The notes beneath the pieces are model-generated. The model searched no databases and had not been told where the DNA came from. It was given only the letters and a program-made list of their open reading frames with translations. A program made the translations under genes and the position numbers. From Scilla litardierei (lineage: Eukaryota > Streptophyta > Magnoliopsida > Asparagales > Asparagaceae), in contig CM061139.1 of NCBI GenBank assembly GCA_030789695.1, positions 2,185,878 to 2,249,877 of the forward strand: DNA of 64,000 nt, in the 5' to 3' direction. Positions 22,074 through 32,541 of this stretch are shown here, in pieces. The first letter of the stretch is position 1, and every line of letters starts with the position of its first letter.

Positions 22074-24030
22074 TGATGTATCATTATATTCAACATTTTA
22101 CCTAAATGATTACATGTCAAAATGGTTGCTCATTTATATATTTCATATGCGTTTACGCTATTATTTGGAATAATATGACTTTCGGAGCGTTTATGTCCAT
22201 TTCAGGGATTTGGGCGATATTGGAGCAATTTGGAGTCAATAAGACGATCCGCGACGTGAGAGCACCAATGAGACTCATGACGACATGCTCTAGGTGCTAA
22301 ATAAGAATATTGGAGCAAGGAAGGGGAAAGAGAGAAGGTCGCTCGATCAAACTATGATGCGGCGAAGGAATCGAGCGACCCGAAGTGCTGAAAACAGGAT
22401 AGCTGTGCACTACTTTCAAATCTGCTATCACCTGAGATTTTTCACTATTTTTTTGATATTTTTTTCAGATAGTAGACTTCAATACGGTTCCAACGCCACT
22501 AAGAATGCACCAATCGGAGGTCGGATGAGCCCTGAAGAATTTCTGCAAGATGATGCTGCAGTGCTAAAATCTGTCTGACACCTACTCGACCGAGCAGAGC
22601 ACTTTGCTCGACCGAGTAGGGTGAAAAATCATGTTGAAGTGTGTTTTTTGGGCTGTTCGACCACTGCTTGGTCGAGCAGTTGACTGCTCGACCGAGCAGA
22701 GTGCTGAAAATGTGTTTTTGGGCTGAAATTACTGTCGTTCGACCGCTACACGACCGAGCAACCACTTACTCGGTCCGAGCAACCTCCTACTCGACCGAGC
22801 AGTGCCTGATCGGGCCAGTTTGGCAGAGTGACATATTTTGGAGGAGCTCATTCCCTGTCGTACTCGACCGAGCAGGAGGGCTGCTAGACCGAGCAACCGA
22901 ACTACTCGACCGAGCAGACCCTACTCGGTCCAATCCTACAGAGCGACGTTTGAGCGAAGTTTCCAGATTTCCTGACGTACTCGATCGAGCATGAGCCTAC
23001 TCGGACCGAGTCGCTGTGGGCCCAGAGTTGCGTCCGGATTTTGGGGTTTGTGGAGCGAGGGTTTTGGAGGATTTTGCGCAGCAGCCACTGAGGAGTTCTG
23101 TAGAAAAACTTTTAGGGAGAAGATTAGATGGCGAGTTTTTTGTTAGTTTTTAGATTAAACCACTGAATATTTTTGGATCGAAATTGTTGGATTATTATTT
23201 TGGGCACTTTATTGCTATTGCGTATTGGGAATTCCAATTCTTCTTTGGATCTATTGCTCGTTTATTTTCTTCATCTCGCTGTAAGTTTTTAACCTTTATT
23301 CTATTAATTTGCTGAGATGATCTCTTTTCTAAAAATGGTGTTTTTGTTCCTTAATATTGCGATGAGTGAGTAGTTCTTTTCTAGGGTTGATGGGTTAGCC
23401 CTAAGATCCTAGGGGGAAGACGTAGATCTGGATCCCTATGTTGAATTAGGGATTTAGGGGAGTATTTCGGTTGATCCTATCGAATCCCTAAGATAACTCG
23501 TACTGAGATCATGCCCACGGTCTGTGGAGTTGATGTGCTGAAGGGGTATACTTAGGATTCGAATATGGAAATCGGTGGATCCAACCAAGGCTCGTGACCA
23601 TGCCCGGCTCGCGCCTTGAGGGGATCCCCCGACGAACTATATCGCTATGTTGACGGCTACCGCTATTGCATCAATAAGAGTCACCGAAATACCTCGCAAT
23701 TCTAGCCCACGAGAGTGGTACGAATTGGGAGATTAATCCCCTAACCCTAATGCAATGTAAGGATTCTATTCCAACGTCGATCCCCGACGATCTTAGCGGT
23801 GATCCCTAATGCCCTAGCTCTTTTTATGCGACGTTGAGTGACACAACCTTCACATCCATCACCATTATAACTCTCCATACTCCACATCCACCAATAAACC
23901 CACAAGTCTAACTCAACCTAGGTGTAAATAGGTAGTATATCACCGCTTTCCCGTGTTCGATACCCGCTTGCCACTATACCGTGCGCTTGCGGTAAACGAC
24001 ATCGTTTCAGAGTTAATTCTGGCTCGATCA
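22074..24030 (+). mobile_element. C1: solo LTR (probable Athila lineage)
   Basis: 1,957 bp from TGATGTATCATT to CTCGATCA, flanked by GAGAG at 22069-22073 and 24031-24035. The second copy, C2 (32542-34653), shares the sequence throughout. It has no primer site, PPT or coding region, so it is a solo LTR left by LTR-LTR recombination. Near its right end CTTGCGGTAAACGAC and GTTCGATACCCGC match the U5 end of AthD (read on its strand), which suggests the Athila group. It carries the CGACCGAGCA palindrome array. Confidence 0.88.
22581..23011. repeat. CGACCGAGCAG/CTGCTCGGTCG array in C1
   Basis: A dozen or so motifs of the type CTACTCGACCGAGCAG in both orientations, separated by variable spacers. 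Adjacent inverted copies can pair. Confidence 0.85.
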
Positions 24031-24088
24031 GAGAGTAATGACCAAAAGAGGATTCGTCTCTCCCGGTCAATGGAGTTAGTGTCGTAGA

Positions 24089-24601
24089 CAAGGTTGTAAA
24101 AAACGCTAGGCGCTAGGCGTTCGGATTGCTGGCGCCCAGCGCCCAGAGCATTAATCGGGGATTAATCGGGGATTAATCGGCCTAGGCGGATTTGCAGTTT
24201 TTAATTATTTTATTTATTTTTATATAATATATTTATGTTTATATATAAATATAAATATAAATATTATTTAAAATACATCAAATATTTAATACATACTAAA
24301 TCAAATCCAGTTTACCTACTTTAGAGTTTGTATGCAACAAAATAAAATTTAAAAGATACTCTTGTGCAATTAAGCCATTTACCAAAAAACGCCCAGAAAC
24401 CGCCCAGAAACCGCCCAGAAACCGCCTAGGAACCGCCCAGGAGCCGCCCAGAGCGCCCAGACACCGCCCAGAACGCTTAGGCGGCCGATTAATCCCAAAA
24501 ACGCCCAGATTGACCGCCCAGGCCATAATCGGGGCGTTTACTGGCCGCCTAGCGCCTAGGCGCCGCCTAGGCGGCCGCCCAGGCCGATTTTTAGAACACT
24601 G
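24089..24601. mobile_element. Non-autonomous hAT MITE
   Basis: 513 bp flanked by an exact 8-bp duplication GTCGTAGA (24081-24088 and 24602-24609), typical of hAT. Ends are imperfect inverted repeats: CAAGGTTGTAAAAAACG and, read inward from the right, CCAGTGTTCTAAAAATCG. Subterminal DNA is full of GCCTAGGCG words and a tandem GAAACCGCCCA array at about 24385-24460. The centre is AT-rich. It encodes no transposase. The CoA empty site at about 29380 supports the boundaries. Confidence 0.88.
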
Positions 24602-25087
24602 GTCGTAGAGTTAGTTCGGTCTTTAGTAAAATCTCTGATCAGAGTATGTTGGAAGAAGTATAACATTAGTTGACTAAAGATCGATGGAAACTAACCGGAA
24701 TCAAGTTATTGGGGGTGACAGTTTGACCGTACCCTAGACTTGATCTACACGACATAGTTTAGACGAAAAGACTAAAACTGCAAAATTCATTACAGACACA
24801 GTCAGGGTGGTCCCGACAATACTCATGTCGATGAGTCAACCACATAATTATGATTCTGAAACAAGAACGACAACCACTGCTCGTGGTCACTGCCGTATAG
24901 GGCTTCGAGCTCAACCTGTAGTATGGTCTGGCTGTAGGGTCACACACAGAGTGCGACCTTCGTCTAGTAATAGGTAGAATCATTAGGGAGAATAATTTGC
25001 ATTTGATGCAAGGGATAAAATATTACAAAAGATGTTTGCAATTATCTCATGCATTCGGGATAAATGATCCTGAGTGCAAGTGGGAGA

Positions 25088-26592
25088 TGTAGAGGGATGT
25101 GCCCTCAGATCATTTGTATTTGATGCAAATGATAATTTAAGCTTAGATATGGACTATTTTGCATTTGATGCAAACCGGATTAAATGTGTCGTAAATAGTT
25201 TACGACAATATTTAATGATATGAACACAAGGAAAAATTCACGGGTAAGACGAGAATGTCCCGGTCTAAACCCAGGTTCGAACGACGTCCAAATTGGACGC
25301 CAAATGCCCAAGTTATGCCCAAAACAGCTCAATGCGTCAGGTCAGCTCAGACCAGACCAGATTGACCCAGACCAGACCATCCGGGTCTAGCCTGGGTGCC
25401 TGGCCAGCCAGGGGCCAGCCCTGGGCCTGGGCGCCCAGGGCTCCAGGCGCCCTGGTCCTGGGCCTATGTCCAGGCCCTGTCACTTGGGCGACTGCCCAGG
25501 CACCCAGGGCGAGCGCCCTGGACCCGGGCCCGGGCCCAATCGCCCCGGGCCCCTAGGTGCCCTGGCGCCATGGGCCGGGCACCCTGGGTGCCTGGGCGCC
25601 TGTGCCCAGGTCTGGGCCAAGCACCCAGTCATCCCACTTTTGAGTAGTGGGGCCCACATGCTGGGCCCCACAATTGGGTGCAGAACCCTAGGGGCTGTAT
25701 GTGTTTTTTGACGGCTGATTTTGGATGAAAATCAAGCCTTTGGCTAAACTTTGGGCGATCAATTAGAGGGTCAAACGGACACCGATTGACTCGCCGTTTT
25801 TTTCCTATGCGTTCATCGTTGAACGCCCTTCGTATTGATAGGTTTTATCAATCATGGAGCTCAACGGTGAGGGAGTTAAAATTCACTGAAGTTTGCCCTT
25901 TGTGAAAGGCAAACAAACTTGATTTAATTAACTCCAATTTAATAGTCCCACATCGATTGTGGAGAAAAGGGAGAGTCAGCCGCCTATATAAATATGGGCA
26001 TCTCCCTTCCTCTAAACTTGTCCCAAACTCAAGATCTGAGCATCTCCCAAAAACGTTGGAACATGCTCGGATCAAAGCTTAAATTAATTCTTCTTCTCCC
26101 TATATTTCTGCCTTACTCCTGAAGGGCTCTAGCAAAGCCACGAAGGAGTTCGGATTCGGATCCGAAATCTTGGCGAAGGCTTTCACTCGCGTGAAACTTT
26201 CTTCGGTGCGTGGTTGGCTCGGCGACATGAGGATTGCTCACCTCGGGATGCAGAGCGGTTCAAGAAGCGGCTCGGTGTGGGACGGGGAGCGGCTCGGAAG
26301 ACGGTATGGTACACCTTGCCTGCCCCAAGGCAAGGTTCCAGGTATGTGTTTTATAAGCATTAGTTTAATTTAATCGCAGTAGGTTAGATTCTTTTTGGGA
26401 TGGTCAGATCCATCCCGAGTCGGTAAAGATCTTGGCTAAGTGTCTTGTACCTTAGGGCTAAGTTAAAATGTTTAACTGCATGTTAATTAGATTAACTTGT
26501 TTATTTTTTCCTCTACATATTTTTGCTTCCGTGTTCCGTCCGACTTTGGACGAGCACAGATTTTAGCCCTGAGGGTCCGCGAAAACCCTTCA
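25088..26592 (+). repeat. CoB 3' LTR
   Basis: 1,505 bp with start TGTAGAGGGATGTG, expanded GC-rich block at 25385-25630, TATA box near 25985, end AAAACCCTTCA. Target duplication copy GGCTT follows. Confidence 0.88.
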
Positions 26593-26597
26593 GGCTT

Positions 26598-27230
26598 AAG
26601 GACAAAGATTTCCTTAAGCTCTAGGTCCAACAAAATAAATGCACGCTACTTGTCACTCGCCTATATGAGGGGCATCTTGAACATACTGATGTTCAAAGAA
26701 TGTTTTCTCCATACAATTTGTTGAGCCAACTCAAGGTTGTATGGAAATCGGGTTCGATCTGCAAAGTTCGAAACTTCAATCAAATTGTTTGAATCGAAGA
26801 TGAGTGCAAGAGCGGTATAAGACTATGTATTCCAATCGGATCTAGAAACAAGCAACTTGTTGAGCACACTCAAGGTTGCAAAGCTTAAGCGTTTGGGTAC
26901 ATGAGATGATTGCACGGCTATTATTTGTGTTGAGACGTGTAATATCTAAATGAGATTTAGAAAGGAAGAAGGCATTAAGGAAAGTCAATTGAGAAAGAAA
27001 GATTTTTCTACCATTAGTAAAGGAAAAAGTAGGAGGAACTGAAAATGTTACATATTTGATGTCATGGTTTCAGGATAATCGTTATACAAAAGGACTAGAT
27101 TGTCTACGTATTGGAAAAAGGAGCAATTGTTGTTTCTTGGACCATAGAGGACGTCTAACACATTTTGACGAATGTTGTCATCTTGCTTCTGAAGCAATGT
27201 TTTGTGTGTAAGTAATTTGTCTAACGATAT
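26598..27230 (+). other. CoA internal region right of CoB
   Basis: Eroded sequence that continues CoA from 16045 and corresponds to CoB 19440-20030. It includes two TTGTTGAGC motifs (26714, 26852). No coding assignment is possible. Confidence 0.6.
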
Positions 27231-27234
27231 TGTA

Positions 27235-28680
27235 TTAAGTGGTAATACATGAATGCGCAAGTTATAGAAAACTTATCTATGGCAAACAAGACTAGGCTGT
27301 ACCGATGAGAACAAACTTGACAAGTCACATAAAGAGAGTTTTCGATCTCTCGTATTATGAGTCTAAAGACACTTGTAAGTCTTGTCTCAAAGGTATGATG
27401 GCCAAACTCCTTCTGTAAGACAGTGGGAGAATGAGTTGGAGAACTCACGGTCTTATACATACGGATGCATCCAAACCCAAGTCTAAATTAGCCTAGATAT
27501 GTTATACTTATTTTATTACGACACGTGTTCTTGATGAAACACAAGTCTGATAAAATAGAGTACACAGTAATATAAGTATTTGAACTGCTTCGATCAGATC
27601 GAAGAGTCGAATACTTGCTATATAATTCTTGCGTAATTAAAATAAAATGTGATTTTCTCTTAGGTCAAGTCTCTTAACACATCGGTGTGTTCGAGAGCAT
27701 GAATCACACTTTGTTAGACATGGTGTGATGCATGGCAAGTGATTCTGAGTTACAATCCTCCCTCTGGGTTAAGTCCCAGATAGTAATGCCTAGGTTCTTG
27801 ATAAGGTTCTATGAGGACCTTATCAGTATGATATTTCTCACATTAATCGTTAGGAAGTTAAAGGATTACTTGAGTCTCCTGAGACGAAAAGTCGAGTAAG
27901 ACATCATAGTTGATGATGGCCTAGACAACTTTCAAATGCCATTCGGAGTAGTGAATCTAAGAAATGGCTTGATGCAATCCGAAAAAGGTTCGTGAACGTA
28001 AATAAAGTATGTACTTTAGTTTACGTGTCCAAGGAAAGTGTTTCCTTTGGCTGCAAGTGAATCTTCGAGACATAAGATTAGTGCAGATAGAAATTAGTCA
28101 AGTAGTAGTTAGGCTAGTTGAGAATAGTCATCATCATAACTCCTATAAACAAATTGTGATGAAATTTTCTCACCAACAGCTATGTACAGATTTATTCGGA
28201 TTAGACTCGATGTAAATGCTCATGATGACCATGAAAATTGGAGCATTCATGTGTACTCTGTTTTCTAATTATGATTTAGAAGAACAAACTTATATGAATT
28301 AGCCGGAGAGTTTAAGGTCAGTGGGAGCGAATAAAAGGCATGCGAGGCATCAAAGAGCCGGACATATGTTTTGATAAAGTGGTCAAAGAGTTTGACATTT
28401 TATCAGAAACGATTATGAACCGTACAGATGATCAGTGACTATTTTGAAGCATTCTCGTAAGTTACGAAAAGGATATTGTTTTAAGTCTTAAGTTAGGACA
28501 TTGAGCTGGATGAGATCCAGGCAAGTTAGAAATTTTGGATTCCAAAAGACCAAGTTAATTTTTTGGATGAGATTCAAATGTGTGGTCTAACCTGAACATA
28601 GAAGACCTTAGGTCTCTACTAAAGACGGTTTTGCAGATTCACTCACGAAGGTTCTACCACATAAAGTCTAGTGAGACTTA
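27235..28680 (+). pseudogene. CoA pol debris (integrase to RNase H end)
   Basis: Broken copia Pol. A pre-integrase piece with ESKDTCKSCLKGMM is at about 27360-27400, followed by a GLIHTDA-like integrase start near 27448. Integrase pieces include LMKHKSDKIE (about 27535) and MNHTLLDMV (about 27700). An RNase H C-terminal DPLTKVLPHK is near 28640-28665. Frames switch repeatedly and stops are frequent. The RT core is missing or unrecognisable, as in CoB. The shared loss suggests both descend from an already defective lineage. Confidence 0.7.
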
Positions 28681-28719
28681 TATGTAAATGCGGTATGAGA
28701 TACCACGGTAAATGGGCCT

Positions 28720-28765
28720 GAGTGCAAGTGGGAGATGTTGGGAGATGGATATGCCCTTGAGGCAA
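28720..28765 (+). other. Internal PPT/LTR-start-like motif (CoA)
   Basis: GAGTGCAAGTGGGAGATGTT runs into GGGAGATGGATATGCCCTTG, imitating the real junction at 29912-29950 about 1.2 kb downstream. Confidence 0.7.
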
Positions 28766-29927
28766 ATTTATCTATGTGAACGTGTACAAACGTCTTGTTC
28801 AAAATAACAGTAAGTTGTTTGGTAAGAATTTACCTAAGTTAATAATAATATAGTCGACATTAGAACTTAGGTAAAGTCCTAAGACTTAATGCGAGGTTAA
28901 ACGAGTATCAAAATGAGGTTCTGGATCATGAAGAATTGTTTGGCCATTAGTAGCATAAGTCTAAAATCGTTCATGGTCGTAAATGTTTCGAGAAAAGGAT
29001 ATCGAAACATCGGATAGACCATTGTGTCTTTGTCTTCACCATGGGGGGGTGACGATGATCTCATAGTCGTTCGACTTGGCGAAGTCGAAGACGAGACACA
29101 AGTGCTCATTGGAGAATGCGTTCACTGAACGACCCAACGAGAATTATCACATGGTTAACATAACAAATCTGCCAGTGATAACTCTTAATGATGATAGGCT
29201 AGTTGGTCCTTAGACTTGAGGTCATTGTACGAACCTATACGTGAACGATGTCACTTAGATATCTAATCTAGCTTCGAGGCAAGGCATGTCAAAAGGTCTT
29301 TGGTTGGGTGACACTTGAAGCGTGCGAGGAAAGTAATGACCAAGAAAAGATTCGTCTCTTCCGTTATGGAGAGTTAGTTTCGCATGTGTTGGTTCGGTCT
29401 TTAGTGAAAAACTTTGGCCAAAGTATGTTGGAAGAAGTCCAACATTATTTGACTAAAGACCGATGGAGACTAACCGGCTTCGAGCTATTGGGGTTGACAT
29501 TTTGACCGTACCTTAGGCTTGACTAGACGACATAGTTTTGACGAAGGGACTAAAACTACGCTATTCATCACGGACACAGTCGGGGTGGTCCCGACAATAC
29601 TCATGTCAATGAGTTAACCACATAAGTATGATACTGAAACATGGATGGTACCTGCTGCTCGTAGTCACTACCGTTTGGGGTTTCGAGTCCCACCTGTAGT
29701 AGGGTCAGGTTGTAGGGTCTCACATAGAGTGAGACCTTCGTCAAGTAATAGGTAGAATTATAGGAGATAATGCATAGATGTATGGGAATTAATAAGTCGC
29801 AAAGAGTTTGCGATATAGGTCTAAAATATTAAAGATGTGGGTTTAAATGCATTTGATGCTAGAACTGCAAAGAGGTTGCAGATAGCTTCTGGATTCGGGA
29901 TAAATGATCCTGAGTGCAAGTGGGAGA
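28766..29927 (+). other. CoA post-pol non-coding region
   Basis: This matches the CoB post-pol region without its insertions. It holds the conserved hairpin at 29070-29089 and ends in GAGTGCAAGTGGGAGA, the PPT of the 3' LTR. Confidence 0.7.
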
Positions 29928-31343
29928 TATTGAGGGATGTATGCCCTCAGTTCATTTGTATTTGATGCCAATGGATTTTTAATAAGGAATTATTTATGTT
30001 GCATATGATGCGTACATAAAAGGAAATAAATAAATAAATATGTCGCAAATTGTTTGCGAACGTATTTTAACGACATAGAAATGAAGAGGACTTGTCCACG
30101 AAAGTCGGGGAGAAAACCACGCTCAAATCAGAGTTCAAACGAGCCCAGTAAGTCTATTTAAAAGATATTTAAAATAGGAAGCCCAAAAGGATTGGAGGCC
30201 AAAAGTCTTTTTTAAGCGAAAAAATAAAACTAAAAGGGGCCCCAAGGGCGCTAGCTGTGCGCGCTTGAGCGCGTGCCAGCCAGGCGGCGGGTGGGACCCA
30301 CCCGCCTGCTGCGAGCGGGCCCACCCGCCCGCGTGCGCATAGGCGCGTGCCCCGGGCTGGGCAGATTCCTCTTGTAGGGCCCACGCTGTGGGCCCCACAC
30401 ATAGGGTTTCGAACCCTAGAAGAATTATTTTGGGCGGCTGGTTTTCTTAGCGAAAATCAGATTTTGGTCATCTTTGGACACACGTTTGAGGGGTTAAATG
30501 GAGTCGGAATTGAGCCCCGTTTGTTTCTATGCGATCACCGTTCAATGCTTTTCGTTTGATAGGTTGTATCACTTGCGAAGCTCAATGGTGAGGGGGGAAA
30601 AATTTGTTAAAGATTGGCTTTGTAAAAGGCAAACTTTAATTCATTTTTCCTCCAAAACCTTTAGTCCCACATCGGATATGAAGAGAAGGGGAGGGGTCAG
30701 CCGCCTATATAAATAAGGGCCAACCCCCTCCTTGAAACTCGGACCAAGTCTCCAAATCCGAGAAGCTCCAAAAAGTTTTGAACACGCTCAGATAAAGACT
30801 TAAATTAATAATTTCCTTTTTCTCCCAAAATTATCCCTTGCTTCTGATCGGGCTCTAGCAAAGCTACAAAGGAGTTCGGATTGGATCTGAAGTTTTGACG
30901 GAGGATCCACTCAAGGTGAAACTTTCTTCGGCGCATGGTTGGCTCGGTGACAATGGTGTTGCTCGCCTCGGGACGCAGTGCAGTTTAGGAAGCGGTTCGG
31001 CTCGGGACGAGGTGCGGCTCAGGATGCACTTCAGCTTGGGAGAAGCGGTGCGGGGCCAAAGAAACGTTGCTGAAAACGACGCTTCGTATTCTGCAAAAAC
31101 GAAGTGAAAGGTATGTAGTTTAATTAAACATGAGTTTATAATTGCAAATAGGTTGATAGATCTATCCTTAGGGGTTGGTCGGACCCAACCCCGGGATAGT
31201 AGAGATTCTGGCTGGGGTTGTTTCTTTAGGGCTTAAACTTAAAACTATTTAAGTACTGTTTTTTCGCTACTTGTTTGATCTTATCGTCCATCCGACTTAG
31301 GTTGGACGTCGCTTATTGCCCTAAGGACCTAGAAAACCCTTCA
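29928..31343 (+). repeat. CoA 3' LTR
   Basis: 1,416 bp. It starts TATTGAGGGATG, apparently a TG-to-TA change at the terminal dinucleotide, and ends AAAACCCTTCA. It contains a GC-rich block (30235-30400) and a TATA box at 30706-30715. Confidence 0.83.
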
Positions 31344-32130
31344 TCTTTAACATCGAGCAACCATCTGTGTCGTGGCAATTATCCTGGTGGTACCTGCACT
31401 ATTTGAAGTCATCTCTTTTATCGTACTTGTATTTCTGCTTGTGAATAGGTCGATCGAAGAGTCCTTCGCCTTTTGCATAGGCCAGGACTTTAGCTCTCGG
31501 AGCATTCTCTGTGACTCATTTCTCTTCACCGCTGCTCTCTCAGCTCTCAGTGTGAGCCATCGTTGCGTCGAACTTCTCTCCTTGTTTCTGCACGGGGCTC
31601 GGAGGAGCTCTTCCTTCAGGTGGCAAGTGCTTCTTTCGACAACATGAACCACCCAGGTGATGGAGGTCATGCGTCAGCCTCTGGTGTAGTGACTTCAACA
31701 AATCTTCACCGCAAATGCCTTGAGTAAGGGATGCAATCATCAGTGCAACCTTCAACGTTCAGCCTTTCATTATTGAATTTGTCGAAGAAGGCCCTCAACA
31801 TTTCCCCCTCTCCTTGCTCTAAAGTAAATAGATGGGCCGACTTTCGCTTTTGCCTACGTCCCGCCATAAACTATCGGCAAAAAGCCTGGGATAAGCTCTT
31901 AAAAGACCCAATATTGCGACTGAGTAACATATTGAACCACTCATCCACTACTTTAGTCAACGTTATGGGGAAGGCTCGACATATGAATGGTTCATCTGCT
32001 CACTATATCTCCATCACTCTTTTGAACTTGCAGACATGCTTGCGAGGGTCACCCCTGCCATCACACTGACTTAAGGGAGGCATCTTAAACTTCAGCGGTC
32101 AAGGAGCCAAAGTGATGTTATTCATCAGAG
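31344..32130 (-). pseudogene. TatT gag, capsid and zinc-finger part
   Basis: Read on the minus strand, about 31865-31710 gives a retrotransposon gag stretch containing AGRRQKRKSAHLFTLEQGEG and LRAFFDKFNNERL, the usual Tat gag pattern. Further on, at about 31400-31358, comes CRYHQDNCHDTDGC, a C-H-H-C zinc-finger form found in Tat gags. Stops and frame changes separate the pieces. The plus-strand ORFs across this region are their shadows. Gag would form the particle shell; this copy is dead. Confidence 0.7.
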
Positions 32131-32541
32131 GATCGCGATCGTCCTCTAAGACATATGAAGGAGATCTGGGTGGTCGCTCCTCTCCATGACGCTTGGTCAT
32201 CAGATAAGTGGATGCGTTGGAGTAAGGTTCCCTCCTGAATGATTAGGAGAGTTCGAGGGAAGATGATTTCCCCCTTGACTCTTTCGTTTCGACCAGTCGT
32301 GGCCCTCTGAGGGGGGCTGCTGCTACGGTCCTGGGTTCAGCGGTCCTTTGCTTGCTCCACGTCACTGTGAGTGGGACAGCGAGAAGCTCTTCCGTTGTTG
32401 GAGGGCCCCAGACCATGTGGACATCCAGTAGAATGATTGTTGCCATCCCTCTAGTCGTTCTGGCCCTTATCGTCGTTGCTGATCCTAGGTCATCGCCGAG
32501 ATGTAGGAGTGGTGTTGAGCAGAGAGGGTTGACTTGTCGCT

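Larger units (their letters stand above)
21491..25087 (+). other. CoB post-pol region with two insertions
   Basis: Non-coding stretch between pol and the 3' LTR. It matches CoA 28760-29927 and is interrupted by C1 (22074-24030) and the hAT MITE (24089-24601). It carries a conserved hairpin at 21811-21830. Confidence 0.7.
16046..26592 (+). mobile_element. CoB: Ty1/copia element nested in CoA
   Basis: LTRs at 16046-17449 and 25088-26592 start TGTAGAGGGAT and end in the AAAACCCTTCA type. A tRNA-Met primer site follows the left LTR, and the PPT AAGTGGGAGA precedes the right one. Flanks are TGCTT (left) and GGCTT (right, 26593-26597), a target duplication with one mismatch. The 7.6-kb interior contains solo LTR C1 and a hAT MITE, leaving about 5.2 kb of its own, with pol reduced to debris. 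The LTRs differ in length by about 100 bp, mainly in a GC-rich block. Confidence 0.88.
14172..31343 (+). mobile_element. CoA: old Ty1/copia element, nested host of CoB
   Basis: An eroded copia element. Its 5' LTR survives only as the right part (14172-14562), because Gy1 inserted in it. A degenerate tRNA-Met primer site follows at 14564. The internal region is 14580-16045 plus 26598-29927, split by CoB. The 3' LTR is 29928-31343. It inserted in the gag of TatT; the bases after it are TCTTT, but the left duplication lies outside the window. Pol remnants (pre-integrase, integrase and RNase H end) are readable but broken in all frames. CoA and CoB are relatives: they share LTR blocks and internal order. 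Confidence 0.8.
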
